Positions 32,390 to 43,407 are shown, counted from the stretch's first letter. The stretch is DNA of 64,000 nucleotides from Chionoecetes opilio (GCA_016584305.1 JACEEZ010018149.1:5001-69000), one strand, 5' to 3'. Notes: a model not told the origin generated them from the letters alone. Translations and numbers: made by a program.

Positions 32390-33297
32390 AGCAGCAACCC
32401 CACACCACCATGTTAGCTGAATGAGAGAGCAGAAGGCTTACATCTACATAGAACTAAATTCCTTCCTACTCCTTATGAAAACAAAGCAACCATTACCAAA
32501 AAAACAGCAACCCACACCACCATGTTAGCTTCATATAATAGTCATTCTTCATACAATGCCATTACAATAGTTATCACCATTAAGACAAAATTCAAAATAT
32601 TTTCCCTCTCCAATCATATTTTTTTCCCACTTTCTATTTATCCTTTCTAGTCTATTGAGATGAAGACTGGAAATAGAAATAGGAAGCTTAATGAAAGAGA
32701 AAAAGGCATAAATCTACATAGAACACGACTCCTTCTTACTCCTAATGAAAACAAATCCATCATTACCTTTAAAAGCAACAATCCACACCAACCTGTTAGC
32801 TTAATGAGAGAAAAAGGCTTAAATCTACATAGTATAACTTAATTCCTTCCTACTCCTTATGAAAACAACTCAATCATTACCAAAAAATCAGCAATTCACA
32901 GCATTATGTTAGCTCAATTAAAGAGAAAAAGACATAAACCTACATAGAACATGACTCCTTCCAACTCCTTATGAAAACAAATCTACCATTACCAAAAAAA
33001 AGAAAAAATTCCACAGCATCATTTTAGCTTAATGAGAGAAAAACCACAAATCTGCATCGAACAAGACTCCTTCCTTCCTACTCCTTACGAAAACAAATCC
33101 ACCATTACCAAAAACGCAGCAACCCACACCACCATGTTAGCTTAATGAGATGTATTCCTGATGAAAACAAATCCACCATTACCAAAAAAAACAGCAATTC
33201 ACAGCATCATATTAGCTTAATGAAAGAGAAAAAGGCTTAAATCTACATAAAACAAGACTTCTTCCTACTCCTAATGACAACAAACCCACCATTACCC
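32390..33297. repeat. Degenerate ~105-bp minisatellite
   Basis: About seven copies of a unit with CACACCACCATGTTAGCTTA, ATGAGAGAAAAAGGC, AAATCTACATAGAAC, CCTTCCTACTCCTTATGAAA and CAAATCCACCATTACC. Some units are partly deleted. Confidence 0.8.
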
Positions 33298-33500
33298 ATT
33301 GTGTGTGCTATGAGGGAAGTTGGTGGCCAGCTTTCATACCTACAATAATTTTATCGCCATTAAGACTAACATTAAAAATAACCTCACTCTTATCACAGTT
33401 CTTTCCCACTTTCTATTTTTTCTCTCCCGTCTATTGATAAGAAGACTGGAAATAGAATGTGACGAGGGTAGTGGGTAGTGGTGAGGCGTATTACTCTTAA

Positions 33501-33703
33501 CACCATGAGACCCAGAACGTAATTTCCATTGTAATTTAGCTACCGTAAGACGATTTTTAGTGAATATAAGAATATAATATAGATATGACCTGTTTAGTAT
33601 CCTTGTCCACTAACTAATTTGGTATTTTCAGTTACTTTTCATTATTCTATGGATCGACAACATAGATTTTGTATAGCAAAGGAAAGATCTGGGCGTGAAG
33701 GGG
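33501..33703. mobile_element. TTAA MITE, copy 6
   Basis: TTAA at 33497-33500 and 33704-33707. Left end CACCATGAGACCCAGAACG (slightly mutated), right end GATCTGGGCGTGAAGGGG. Confidence 0.85.
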
Positions 33704-33837
33704 TTAATATCTGTCCATCTCTCTGTGTATTTACAATGTTAGATGAAAGAGACACAAAACTTTAAATGTGATCCCTTTGTAGGATTTTTTTTTTAACCAT
33801 ATCCTATCTTGACTGATGCTTATTCATTGCCTCCACA

Positions 33838-33902
33838 CATAAGAACATAAGAAAATAAGGAAGCTACAAGAGGCCGTGAGACCGTGGTAGTTCCTGTAGC
33901 AT
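33838..33902 (-). mobile_element. CR1-like LINE 3' end, truncated
   Basis: The minus strand reads CTCACGGCCTCTTGTAGCTT then CCTTATTTTCTTATGTTCTTATG. The same 3' end occurs at 35963, 42367, 42429, 42641, 46925 and 52419; longer copies encode an RT C-terminus. The repeated TTCTTATG tail resembles the short 3' repeats of the CR1/L2 group. Confidence 0.7.
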
Positions 33903-34774
33903 ACAAATAACAACCTCAGCAATATGAATGACTATGCTGATAGAGATTAAGTAAGCTAACCTACATTAATCAGTGCTAACATTCCCTTCTTACAGAGCAA
34001 ATGAGCAAATAACAACATCAGGAATATGAATTAGCTTGTTGCTTGCTGATAGAGACTAGTAGATCTACACCACCACCACCACCACCACAACCCATATGGA
34101 TTCCTCCCCCCCCCCCCCCCCTTACACACACACACACATAACTATAACTATACACACTAACACACTATACTCTAACACTAACTAAATTGTCATATAATAT
34201 CTTGTTTTTCCATATAATTATCTTTTTTATCTTCTTTTCATATCTTGTTTTTCATCTATTTATCTTTTTTATCTACGTAGTACTTTTTATATATCTTCTT
34301 TTTCATCTATTTATCTACTTTTCATATCTTCTTTTTTCATCTATTTATCTTTTTTATCTTCTTTTCATGTAATATCTAGCTTTTTCATCTATTCCTACAT
34401 TTATCAGTGCTAAAATTCCCTTCCTACTCCTTCCTACCTTCTTCTTTCTTTCCTTCCTACCTCTTATCGCCTTCCTTCCTTCCTTCCTACCTCTTATCGC
34501 CTTCCTTCCTTCCTACCTTCTACCTCCTTCCTTCCTACTCCCACAGAGCTTCTAGGTGATGACATGCGTTGATGATTAAGGCAACACTCTAGGAAAAAGA
34601 CGGTGAGGCTTGCATGACCTTGATGTATGTGATTCAGACTGATGACAAGGTTGAAATACAGATGATATGGTAGCAAAGTTATGAAGAATGTACATTAAAC
34701 AGCCCAAGGATGATACGAGTATAGTATCCTTGCTACAGCCCCAACCTTACCTCTTTATGACGAAATATCTAACT
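33903..34774. other. Low-complexity pyrimidine-rich interval
   Basis: Contains a CCA run, a C run at about 34107-34122, an AC tract, T-rich repeats of ATCTTCTTTTTCATCTATTT (34195-34390) and CTTCCTTCCTACC repeats (34420-34540). A short minus-strand open frame near 34494-34676 has no splice or homology support that I can see. Confidence 0.6.
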
Positions 34775-35135
<361 letters not shown>

Positions 35136-35449
35136 AAAAAAAAAATAAGAAAATGACGTTTGAAAATACCATTTATATGACAAAATATCTATCTTGAGGG
35201 AAAAAAAAAAAGAAAAAAAAAAAAGACCTTTGAAAATAACCTTGTACAAACACAGGCCAGTACACATGGTTGCCCCCACGACAATGACAGAGTGGTGGAA
35301 GCAATACACTGCAAACCCAACATCAACTAACACCACCAGAACACACGCATAAAGGTGATGCAATGGACAAGTTTTACTACATACTTCAAGGTCTACTGAT
35401 TTCCCACCTCCCTTTTCCATACTACGTTCTAATTCAATCAATAACTCTG

Positions 35450-35866
35450 ATATTTGGTAAGATTCTAGAGTTCTTTCCCACCCTTATAAGTAGGTTTTTT
35501 TCCTCCAGACCTTCACAGATCACTTCAGATACCTCTAAAACGTAATTATAAAGTGGGGGAAGAGATAAAAAAAAAAATAATAATAATACTAACCTAACCT
35601 CAATATAACCTAACCTAACCTCACTATAACCTAACCTTAGCAATAACCTCCAAGCGAGACTTAAGGGCGAGAAAGAACTAGAATTTTACCAGGTTAGGTT
35701 AGGTTATATTGAGGTTAGGTTAGTAATATCTTTTCCTTTTTTTTTTTATCTCTCCCCCACTTTATAATTACGTGTTAGAGGTATCTGAAGGAATTTGTGA
35801 AGGTCTGGAGGAAAAAAGTCCACAAATAAGGGCGGGAAAGGACTCTAGAATTTTTCCTGATATTTT
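35450..35866. mobile_element. Foldback element with AACCT-type motifs near its centre
   Basis: The left arm (about 35450-35620) and right arm (about 35691-35866) are reverse complements with small differences. Shared landmarks include ATTCTAGAG, CTTCAGATACCTCTAA, TAATTATAAAGTGGGGGA and TAACCTAACCTCAATATAAC. The inner ends carry AACCTAACCT on the left and its complement on the right. The loop holds a third, degenerate copy of the outer segment (35660-35690). No coding capacity; a MITE or foldback transposon is inferred. Confidence 0.75.
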
Positions 35867-35962
35867 CTTTAGAGTTTTCTTAAGTCAAGCCTACTCTTTA
35901 CCGATGAGTTAAATGGTGTGTTCATATACCCTCATTAATGTGTGAACTAATTGTTTGTGAGG

Positions 35963-36036
35963 TAAGAACATAAGAACATAAGAAAATAAGGAAGCTACAA
36001 GAGGCCGCGAGGCCTACACGTGGTAGTTCCTGTAAG
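35963..36036 (-). mobile_element. CR1-like LINE 3' end, truncated
   Basis: Same family as 33838-33902. On the minus strand it has CTACCACGTGTAGGCCTCGC, then CTCTTGTAGCTTCCTTA and the TTCTTATG tail. Confidence 0.7.
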
Positions 36037-36087
36037 ACGTGAGGGAAAGACTGTATGAGGAATGAAGGCGGTATATGTGTGTATATA

Positions 36088-36126
<39 letters not shown>

Positions 36127-36499
36127 ATAGGTGGGGAAAACCGTCCTCTCGCCATGACCTCTTTCAACAAAAACACAACCTTGCTTTGCTTTGCACCACA
36201 CAAGACATCAACCACACCACCACCACAGTGTCACACCCACACCACAATAACAACACTATAACGCCACAATAACGCACGCCACTTATACCGTCCACTCCTT
36301 CCACCTCACCACCTTCCTAAACCATAACAAATGTCGGACGACGTAAAATAAACACAAACAGACTCACGATAAATATCACTCATTATTGTTCTATAGTTAC
36401 GCATATAAATAACCGATCCCTGTTACATGGTGCTTGGTAGAGTAACAAGGGCTTGCTTACTCCCTTTAATATCCCTTGTTCGTCCCTGTAGCTCGAGTT

Positions 36500-36972
36500 T
36501 CCACCAAGTTTCAGTAACACACACACTCACACACACGTACACACGCACAAATGATGTTTATATGGGAATATCTAGTAACCGAAGTAACGTTTTAGTAACC
36601 CGACCTAATGTCACTCATACCTCTGACTGATCTATACAGGATGCAGTCAGTTCGTACACAAGTTGTTTCGTACACCAAAAAGTTGTTTCGTAGTCTATCT
36701 GAAACCATAGTCGTTTCGTACACTCAGCTCAGAGTTGAACTTGACTACTAGTTACGAAATGACACAAGGTATGTACAAAAACTCAAAATCAGTGTACGAA
36801 ACAGCAAACAAAACCTGGGAACATAACAACTTGTGTACGAAACTCCCTGTAACCGTCACACACACATACACACGCACAGGTGATGTTTATATGGGAATAT
36901 CTAGTAACCATCCTAGTAACGTTCTAGTAACCCGACCTAATATCACTCATACACCTGAACCTGATCTATACA
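36500..36972. repeat. ~115-bp direct duplication flanking a MITE
   Basis: The segments at about 36518-36638 and 36858-36972 share CACACGCACA, GATGTTTATATGGGAATATC, TAGTAACCCGACCTAAT and CTGATCTATACA. Between them lies exactly one copy of the GTTTCGTAC MITE (36639-36854). Confidence 0.8.
36639..36854. mobile_element. GTTTCGTAC MITE, uninterrupted copy
   Basis: The ends are inverted repeats: GCAGTCAGTTCGTACACAAG at the left and CTTGTGTACGAAACTCCCTG at the right. It aligns end to end with 50717-51508 but lacks the 553-bp Tigger-derived insert found there, so it serves as an empty-site reference. Confidence 0.8.
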
Positions 36973-37174
36973 ACCTCCTACCTGACTAACACCCATAAAT
37001 TACACCTAAACTACCATAACAACCCTTTAAATGCCATAAATCCACCCTTATAACTACTAAAAACGTCACACTAAGCACTGAATCCCTACAAAGTCTAGTC
37101 ACACTGAGGGTTTATTACGATATAGCGTGGATCTATACATGACAAATACTAGTGTTAAGGGTTATGGTACTTAC

Positions 37175-37350
37175 CTATGTTGTCTGTGTTGGAAGAAATG
37201 ATGCTCGGTTGCTTGGGACACAATTACCAGTCAATATTGAAGTGAAGACACCACCATCGACCTCCCTCACACAGCCGCGCATCACCCTGCCAGCCTCGCG
37301 CAGCCCCGTAAACAAAGTAGCTCCCTCGACACTCATCTGATTTATATACA
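37175..37350 (-). promoter_or_regulatory. Putative minus-strand TATA promoter and 5' exon
   Basis: On the minus strand, TATATAAA (37341-37348) lies about 30 bp before a CpG-rich segment (37235-37320). That segment ends in CATAG followed by a consensus GTAAGT donor at 37174. The exon has only a short ATG frame that stops at the TAG overlapping the donor, so it would be non-coding or carry an upstream ORF. I could not identify downstream exons to its left. The motifs are seen; the gene is inferred. Confidence 0.35.
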
Positions 37351-37619
37351 TTCCTCATTAAATAAACACTAAAACACCATTATTCATCCCCATTTATAAC
37401 CTAGATAATCATGCTGGTGTCCTGTGTTCATTGCTATCTAATATCTAGGATTGAGGGACTTGTATTTGTTATCCCGTTCTAAAACCTCAATGGTGTGAGA
37501 AAACTGCGTATATTTTTCTCAGACAATGACAATCGTCCGTGATGAAAAAAATAACCTTTGAGTCTATATAAAGAACTAATGAACTAACTAATCAAATCTT
37601 TGTATTAATATCTCAGGGG

Positions 37620-38240
37620 TCTATTTTCCTTTTTGTCTTCCTTTAATTTTCTCTACTCTTCCTATTTTCCTTTATTCCTGTCTTCCTTTACTCTTCTACT
37701 TTTCCTGCCTTCCTTTACTCTTACTAGGTAGTTATCTTCCTTTACTTTCCTCTTTTTGTCTTCCTATAATCCTCTACTCTTCCTGCCTCCTTTTACTCTT
37801 CCTGTCTTCCTTTACTTTTTTTGTCTTCCTTTACACTTCCTATCTTCCTTTACTCATCCTATCTTCCTTTACCGTACTCTTCCTGTCTTCCTTTACACTT
37901 CCTATCTTCCTTTACCGTACTCTTCCTGTCTTCCTTTACTCTTCCTGTCTTCTTTTACTCTTCCTATCTTCCTTTACACTTCCCGTCTTCCTTTACTCTT
38001 CCTATCTTCCTGTTTTCCTTTACTTTTCCTGTATTCCTCTATATTATACCCTTCCTGCTACAGTGAACAACGCTAAACTGAGACATTTCAGACATGCTGA
38101 TATTCACCCAATTTCAGACATGCTCATATTCACATTCAGACATGCTCATATTCACATTAAGACATGCTCATATTCACCACATTTCAGACATAGCTACCGT
38201 ACTCATATTCATCACATTTCAGACATGCTGATATTCATTA
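37620..38240. repeat. CTTCCTTTACTCTTCCTGT and TCAGACATGCT minisatellites
   Basis: 37620-38050 repeats CTTCCTTTACTCTTCCTGT-like units of about 17-20 bp. 38078-38238 repeats TTCAGACATGCTCATATTCA units of about 24-28 bp. Confidence 0.8.
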
Positions 38241-39281
38241 TCTTGTCACCTGCTATCATGAGCATCCTCTATTACCTTATCAACTCCTCCAGTTCTTGCA
38301 CTTTCACTTCCATCCTGTCCCTACAATAATCATTAATCCTCATTATGTTACCTATCACTAGTTTTTATTTTCCTGGTAACATGACGAATGCACTCCTTTA
38401 CCTTTCTTTTTATCTTAATACACGTTAAGACTACTGGCTGTGTTATCAATACAGGCTGATTTACTATTCTAAATTACCTAAATTACCCTACCCGACAAGC
38501 CTTTACGTCGTACTAAGTGGTATCCTCATTTTTATCTATTATGATAAATGGACTATCTATAAGGTTATCAGTTTAACACACACACACACACAGACATTCA
38601 CTTGCACGCAGTCACCAAGAAGTCTCTTACTTCCGTGTATTCCTCTCCCTCACACACTGGCTTGGTGAGTAATGCTTTATTCCTTTACCAAGCTGTAGCC
38701 TATATCAGGTGACTGCATATTATTTATAAAGTCTGGCACATCATGAAAGAATATGAATGGCATGTATACACGATTAGATAATTTCACCGTTATCTGCATT
38801 ATGGCCAACTTGTTCCTGCAACATTATACTCCCTCTGCCTGTTCTCTTACATACTATGTCAGTCTCTTTCACCTGTGTCCCTAATTGCTATATAATTCCA
38901 CAAAACACTCTTAATTAACGGGTCTATCTTAATTCATGAGGTCTCTGGACATGACCTATACCAACTGTGTCAAAGTGTGTGTGTCCTCACTATCTGTTCT
39001 GTTGTGAAGGGAACTCCAGTAATTGGTGTATATTTTAGTGTATTATACTGCAGCTCCATGGCTCGACTTGACAAATACCCAAGGATGGGATTTTTTTATA
39101 AGATCACATAATAAGCCATGGGTGTCGTCAGCATGTGGTGTAGGTAGCAGGGGCTCTATACACTGCACCCAAGTACTTGCAGCTTAGATAGTTAGCTAGT
39201 TAAGTTTAGTTAATTTTATTGACCACAACAACTATATTTACTACAAACGTTACAACAAAAGGTCCAATTAAAGGATAAACA
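38241..39281. other. Mostly unique sequence, no gene assigned
   Basis: Only a short CA tract (38576-38592) and, at 38658, a good donor-like GGCTTG|GTGAGTAAT on the plus strand. This could end a non-coding leader exon of the gene whose last exon is at 40908, but nothing else supports that. Confidence 0.4.
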
Positions 39282-39285
39282 TTAA

Positions 39286-39489
39286 CCCCTTCACGCCCAG
39301 ATCTTCCTTTGCTATATGAAATCGTCTGTTGTTAGCCATAAAACTACGAAAAAGTAACTAAATAAACCAAATTAGCTAGAGGACAAGGATACTAAACAGG
39401 TCATATCTATAAAATATTGCTTATATTCATTAAAAATTGTCTAATGGTACCCAAATTACAATGGAAATTACGTTCTGGGCCTCAAGGGG
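39286..39489. mobile_element. TTAA MITE, copy 7
   Basis: TTAA on both sides (39282-39285, 39490-39493). Ends CCCCTTCACGCCCAGATC and CTGGGCCTCAAGGGG. At 204 bp it is one of the best-preserved copies. Confidence 0.88.
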
Positions 39490-39774
39490 TTAAACAGTAT
39501 AGCCTATGACTGCAGTGTTGCATGAGAGGACACTTAGTGGTTGATGGTCAATGCCTACGATTTCAATGTGTGTTTGTAGTGTGTTATTGGGTATGTCATC
39601 TCTGTATCCACTTACACCTTCACTTGATGTAAATCTTTCATCATTACCTTTCATTCCCTACGATGAAGATCTTTTTATATATCCAACATCCTGTCTCTTT
39701 TCTAATCTGGTGTTGTCTCTTCATTCCTGATTCTCTTGTCCCTCTCCACGATGTTTAGTCACTTTCCCTTCACA

Positions 39775-40870
39775 ATTTTAACTTGCCCTCTTCCTCTCCA
39801 ATGTTTAACTTGCACCATCTTCCCTCTCCACAAATGTTTAACTTGCACCATCTTCCCTCTCCAATGTTTAACTTGCACCATCTTCCCTCTCCACGATGTT
39901 TAACTTGCACCATCTTCCCTCTCCACAATGTTTAACTTGCACCATCTTCCCTCTCCACGATGTTTAACTTGCACCATCTTCCCTCTCCACGATGTTTAAC
40001 TTGCACCATCTTCCCTCTCCAATGTTTAACTTGCACCATCTTCCCTCTCCACGATGTTTAACTTGCACCATCTTCCCTCTCCAATGTTTAACTTGCACCA
40101 TCTTCCCTCTCCACAATGTTTAACTTGCACCATCTTCCCTCTCCACAATGTTTAACTTACACCATCTTCCCTCTCACAATGTTTAACTTGCACCATCTTC
40201 CCTCTCCACAATGTTTAACTTGCACCATCTTCCCTCTCACAATGTTTAATTAGCACCATCTTCCCTCTCCACAATGTTTAACTTGCACCATCTTCCCTCT
40301 CCACAATGTTTAATTTGCACCATCTTCCCTCTCCACAATGTTTAACTTGCACCATCTTCCCTCTCTACAATGTTTAACTTGCACATCTCTCTCCCAGTTT
40401 AACTTGCACATCTTCCCTCTCTACAATGTTTAACTTGCACCATCTTCCCTCTCCACAATGTTTAACTTGCACCATCTTCCCTCTCCACAATGTTTAACTT
40501 GCACCATCTTCCCTCTCCACAATGTTTAACTTGCACCATCTTCCCTCTCCACAATGTTTAACTTGCACCATCTTCCCTCTCCACAATGTTTAACTTGCAC
40601 CATCTTCCCTCTCCACAATGTTTAATTAGCACCATCTTCCCTCTCCACAATGTTTAACTTGCACCATCTTCCCTCTCTACAATGTTTAATTAGCACCATC
40701 TTCCCTCTCCACAGTTACTCACCATTCTTCTACAATGTTAATAGCACCATCTTCCCTCTCCACGATGTTTAACTTGCACCATCTTCCCTCTCTACAATGT
40801 TTAATTAGCACCATCTTCCCTCTCCACAATGTTTAACTTGCACCATCTTCCCTCTCTACAATGTTTAATT
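39775..40870. repeat. 32-bp pyrimidine-rich minisatellite next to a 3' splice site
   Basis: About 34 copies of a 32-bp unit, CTTGCACCATCTTCCCTCTC then CACAATGTTTAA. The array ends about 35 bp before the splice acceptor at 40907 and supplies most of the upstream pyrimidine content. Variants (CGATG, TTAATTAGC) are clustered, with TTAATTAGC forms concentrated at the exon end. Confidence 0.95.
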
Positions 40871-40907
40871 AGCACCATCGTATGTCTTTGCACTCCTCTC
40901 CTTGCAG

Positions 40908-42271
40908 TCCCAATGGGTGACGAAGGCGCCAAACCCTGGAAGAAGACTGAGGTCATCCCCAGGAGGTTCGATGAGCTGCCTCCTGAGCCTGAATGGGTGC
41001 CTGTGTCTGACGTCATCCGCACACACAGGAAGGAAGAGGCAATGCAAGAAGCAAAAAAACATAAGATAAAGCCACCTGCAGATTCTGATTCAGAGTTCTC
41101 AGACACCGAGGATAACCGTGTAAATAGTAACAAGGATGAGAAGGCAGTGACACGTGGGGATAAGCGCGTAAATAGTAGTAAAGATGAGAAGGCACTGACA
41201 CATGAGGTAAATGTGAGAAAAAAGAAGCATATACCACCAAGGAAATTTGACGACACATCAGTGCCTACCAGAGTTGATGATATAACACAGTCAATGGTGG
41301 ACTGGGCTCTAAATACAGATATTTATCCAAAGAAGAAGACACCCAAACATCCAACACATCTAAAGGAGCAAACTAATCCCTTGGCAGCAAAGCAAAAACC
41401 TTCCCATCTCCAGCAGGAAAAGAGTCAAACTGGAAAGGAAATAACCAGCCGTGTGCAGCCAGGGAGACTTTTCAAGGATGATTACAAAGATTACGCATCA
41501 CCAAGTAAAACAAGTCAAGGTCATAACACTCGCCCAGATGCACTGAGCTCCCCCGGTGACCACAAGACTCACCGCTATCCCGCCGGCGACCCAAGAATGA
41601 GAACTCAGCAGCCTGCAAGTCACCAAAAGGACCAACCACCTATTCAAGAGGAACCAAGCCCAGACTATGATGAAGAAAGTTATGATGCATATTACTCTAG
41701 ATACGACGACCAATACTACCGTGAGTGGGGACCAGAAGACGAGTATTATCGTGACGAGCGAGGTTACGAAGGCAGAGGTGCAATGGATCCTTCCGAGCGA
41801 GGTTACGAAGGCAGAGGTTCATTGGATTCTTACGAGCGAGGTTACGAAGGCAGAGGTCCAATGGATCCTTACGAGCAAGGTTACGAAGGCAGAAGTGCAA
41901 TGGATCCTAACGAGCAAGGTTACGAAGGCAGAAATGCAATGGGTCCATACGAGCAAGGTTACGAAGGCAGAAGTGCAATGGATCCTAACGAGCGAGGTTA
42001 CGAAGGCAGAAATGCAATGGATCCTTCCGACCGAGGTTACGAAGGCAGAAGTGCAATGGATCCATACGAGCAAGGTTACGAAGGCAGAAGTGCAATGGAT
42101 CCTAACGAGCGAGGTTACGAAGGCAGAAGTGCAATGGATCCCTATCTCTATAACACGACTCCTTATGATGAATACGCACCTTCTGCCCCCCAGCAAGGCT
42201 ATGTTTACCCTCAAGCAGACTTTGAGGACTTTGAGTATGTGAGCCACAGTACTTCCCTGAGGGCCAGATGA
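40908..42271 (+). CDS. Last exon of a charged, Tyr-rich repeat protein
   Basis: I do not recognise this protein. The exon begins after a clear acceptor (CTCCTCTCCTTGCAG, AG at 40906-40907) and enters with two bases of a codon, so upstream exons exist outside what I can identify. About 454 codons follow. The first 250 are hydrophilic, rich in Lys/Glu/Pro, with a PRRFDELPPEPEWVPV segment and later PPRKFDDT. A Tyr/Asp-rich linker (about 41664-41760) and ten 13-residue repeats (see 41762) come next. There is no signal peptide, membrane span or enzyme motif in the exon. Composition suggests a disordered cytoplasmic tail or scaffold; this is inference. The frame stops at 42271, but a shifted frame continues plausibly (see findings). 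The gene is convergent with the SLF2-like gene. Confidence 0.65.
41762..42150 (+). repeat. 39-bp coding minisatellite, ten 13-residue repeats
   Basis: GGTTACGAAGGCAGA starts every 39 bp from 41762 to 42113. Each unit encodes a variant of RGYEGRSAMDPNE. The Gly-Tyr-Glu-Gly-Arg core is invariant, while positions after it alternate (Ser/Asn/Gly; Asn/Tyr/Ser). The 39-bp length keeps the frame. Confidence 0.95.
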
Positions 42272-42366
42272 GTGGTTACCCCCAGCCCTCCCACTACCAT
42301 GCCCCAGGGCCCCACCAGCACTAGGGGGACCGCCGTGGCTCCAGCTCTGACGTGATGTACTAACCT

Positions 42367-42497
42367 TAAGAACATAAGAACATAAGGCAGCTACAAGAGG
42401 CCGTGAGACCTACATGTTACTTGAGACCTACAGGAACTACCTCGTGTAGGTCTCGCGGCCTCTTGTAGCTTCCTTATTTTCTTATGTTTTCATGTGG
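42367..42497. mobile_element. Two CR1-like 3' ends in inverted orientation
   Basis: A minus-oriented copy (42367-42412) and a plus-oriented copy (42429-42497) face each other tail-out, separated by 16 bp. Both contain AGCTACAAGAGGCC or its complement, so the pair forms a hairpin about 100 bp downstream of the stop at 42271 and probably lies in the 3' UTR. Confidence 0.75.
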
Positions 42498-42640
42498 TAG
42501 CTCCTGTAACTTTGTCTGCCCTGTGTGCTATAGGTTGCTAGCAAGTATTTGGTGTGTTTATAGTGATCTATTTAGTATATATTGAGGCTTGATGAGTGCT
42601 CTAAGTACTGTTTACTCTATGTAGTTGTAGTAGAAAAGGA

Positions 42641-42758
42641 GTCTGGATAAATTCATGGATGGGGAAGAGAGGTGGATATAGGTAGAGTTAAGTAACAGGA
42701 ACTACCTCGTGCAGGTCTCACGGCCTCTTGTAGCTTCCTTATGTTCTTATGTTCTTAT
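42641..42758 (+). mobile_element. CR1-like LINE 3' end
   Basis: Contains the RT C-terminal remnant (AAATTCATGGATGGGGA), the CTCACGGCCTCTTGTAGCTT block and two or more TTCTTATG repeats. Confidence 0.75.
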
Positions 42759-43031
42759 GTAGTATTTCACACTTATAACCCTTGATTTTTGTGTGGAGTA
42801 CATCATATGAACATCAGGTAATAATTCATAGCCAACACATGAAATGATGTGAATAGGAATCCTAGTCTACACTCTTGTTGCCTCCTCCCTATAAAATAAA
42901 AATTGGCCACAGCCTTCTAAACTGACACACATCAACCCTTTCTCCATAAGGCAATACAGAGTGGAACCTTTGTCCCACGGCCATAAATTATAATCTGTAT
43001 CAGTACATCTGCATCACAACAATGTTTTACT

Positions 43032-43407
43032 TATAGTCTATTTTATTTATTATGATCAAAATGCACTAAGGAAGCCACGCCCCCTACCTTCTCCCCTTTT
43101 CTACGATGCAGCTGATTGGTGCATTCCTTGTATCATCACTACCAATCACAATATCTTCACTACTTAACAGTGCGTGACCACTGGACAGAGCAATCTTCAT
43201 TCACTACAAAGGGTGACAAAATCAAAAATCCCTTTGTAGTGAAGATTGCTCTGTCCAGTGGTCACGCGCTGTTAAGTAGTGAAGATATTGTGATTGGTAG
43301 TGATGATACGAGGAATGCACCAATCAGCTGCCCCGTAGTATAGAGGGGGAGGCAGGGGGCGTGGCTTCCTTACTGCATTTTGACCATAATAAATAAAATA
43401 GACTATA
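43032..43407. mobile_element. Foldback MITE, ~376 bp, near-complete inverted repeat
   Basis: Arms of about 180 bp are reverse complements with few mismatches: TATAGTCTATTTTATTTATT at 43032 pairs with the end at 43407, and GGAAGCCACGCCCCC, GATTGGTAGTGATGATAC and CACTGGACAGAGCAATCTTC all appear in both arms. The loop is about 16 bp (TGACAAAATCAAAAAT, about 43210-43225). Short open frames in it are incidental. Confidence 0.85.

Noticed and set aside
35589..35723. Interstitial telomere
   Set aside because: AACCT units are few and interrupted by CAATATAAC, and are part of a foldback element; not a telomere end.
39775..40870. CRISPR-like regular array
   Set aside because: Units are contiguous 32-bp tandem repeats with no unique spacers, and the genome is eukaryotic. 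The same applies to the 31-, 41-, 44- and 16-bp arrays.
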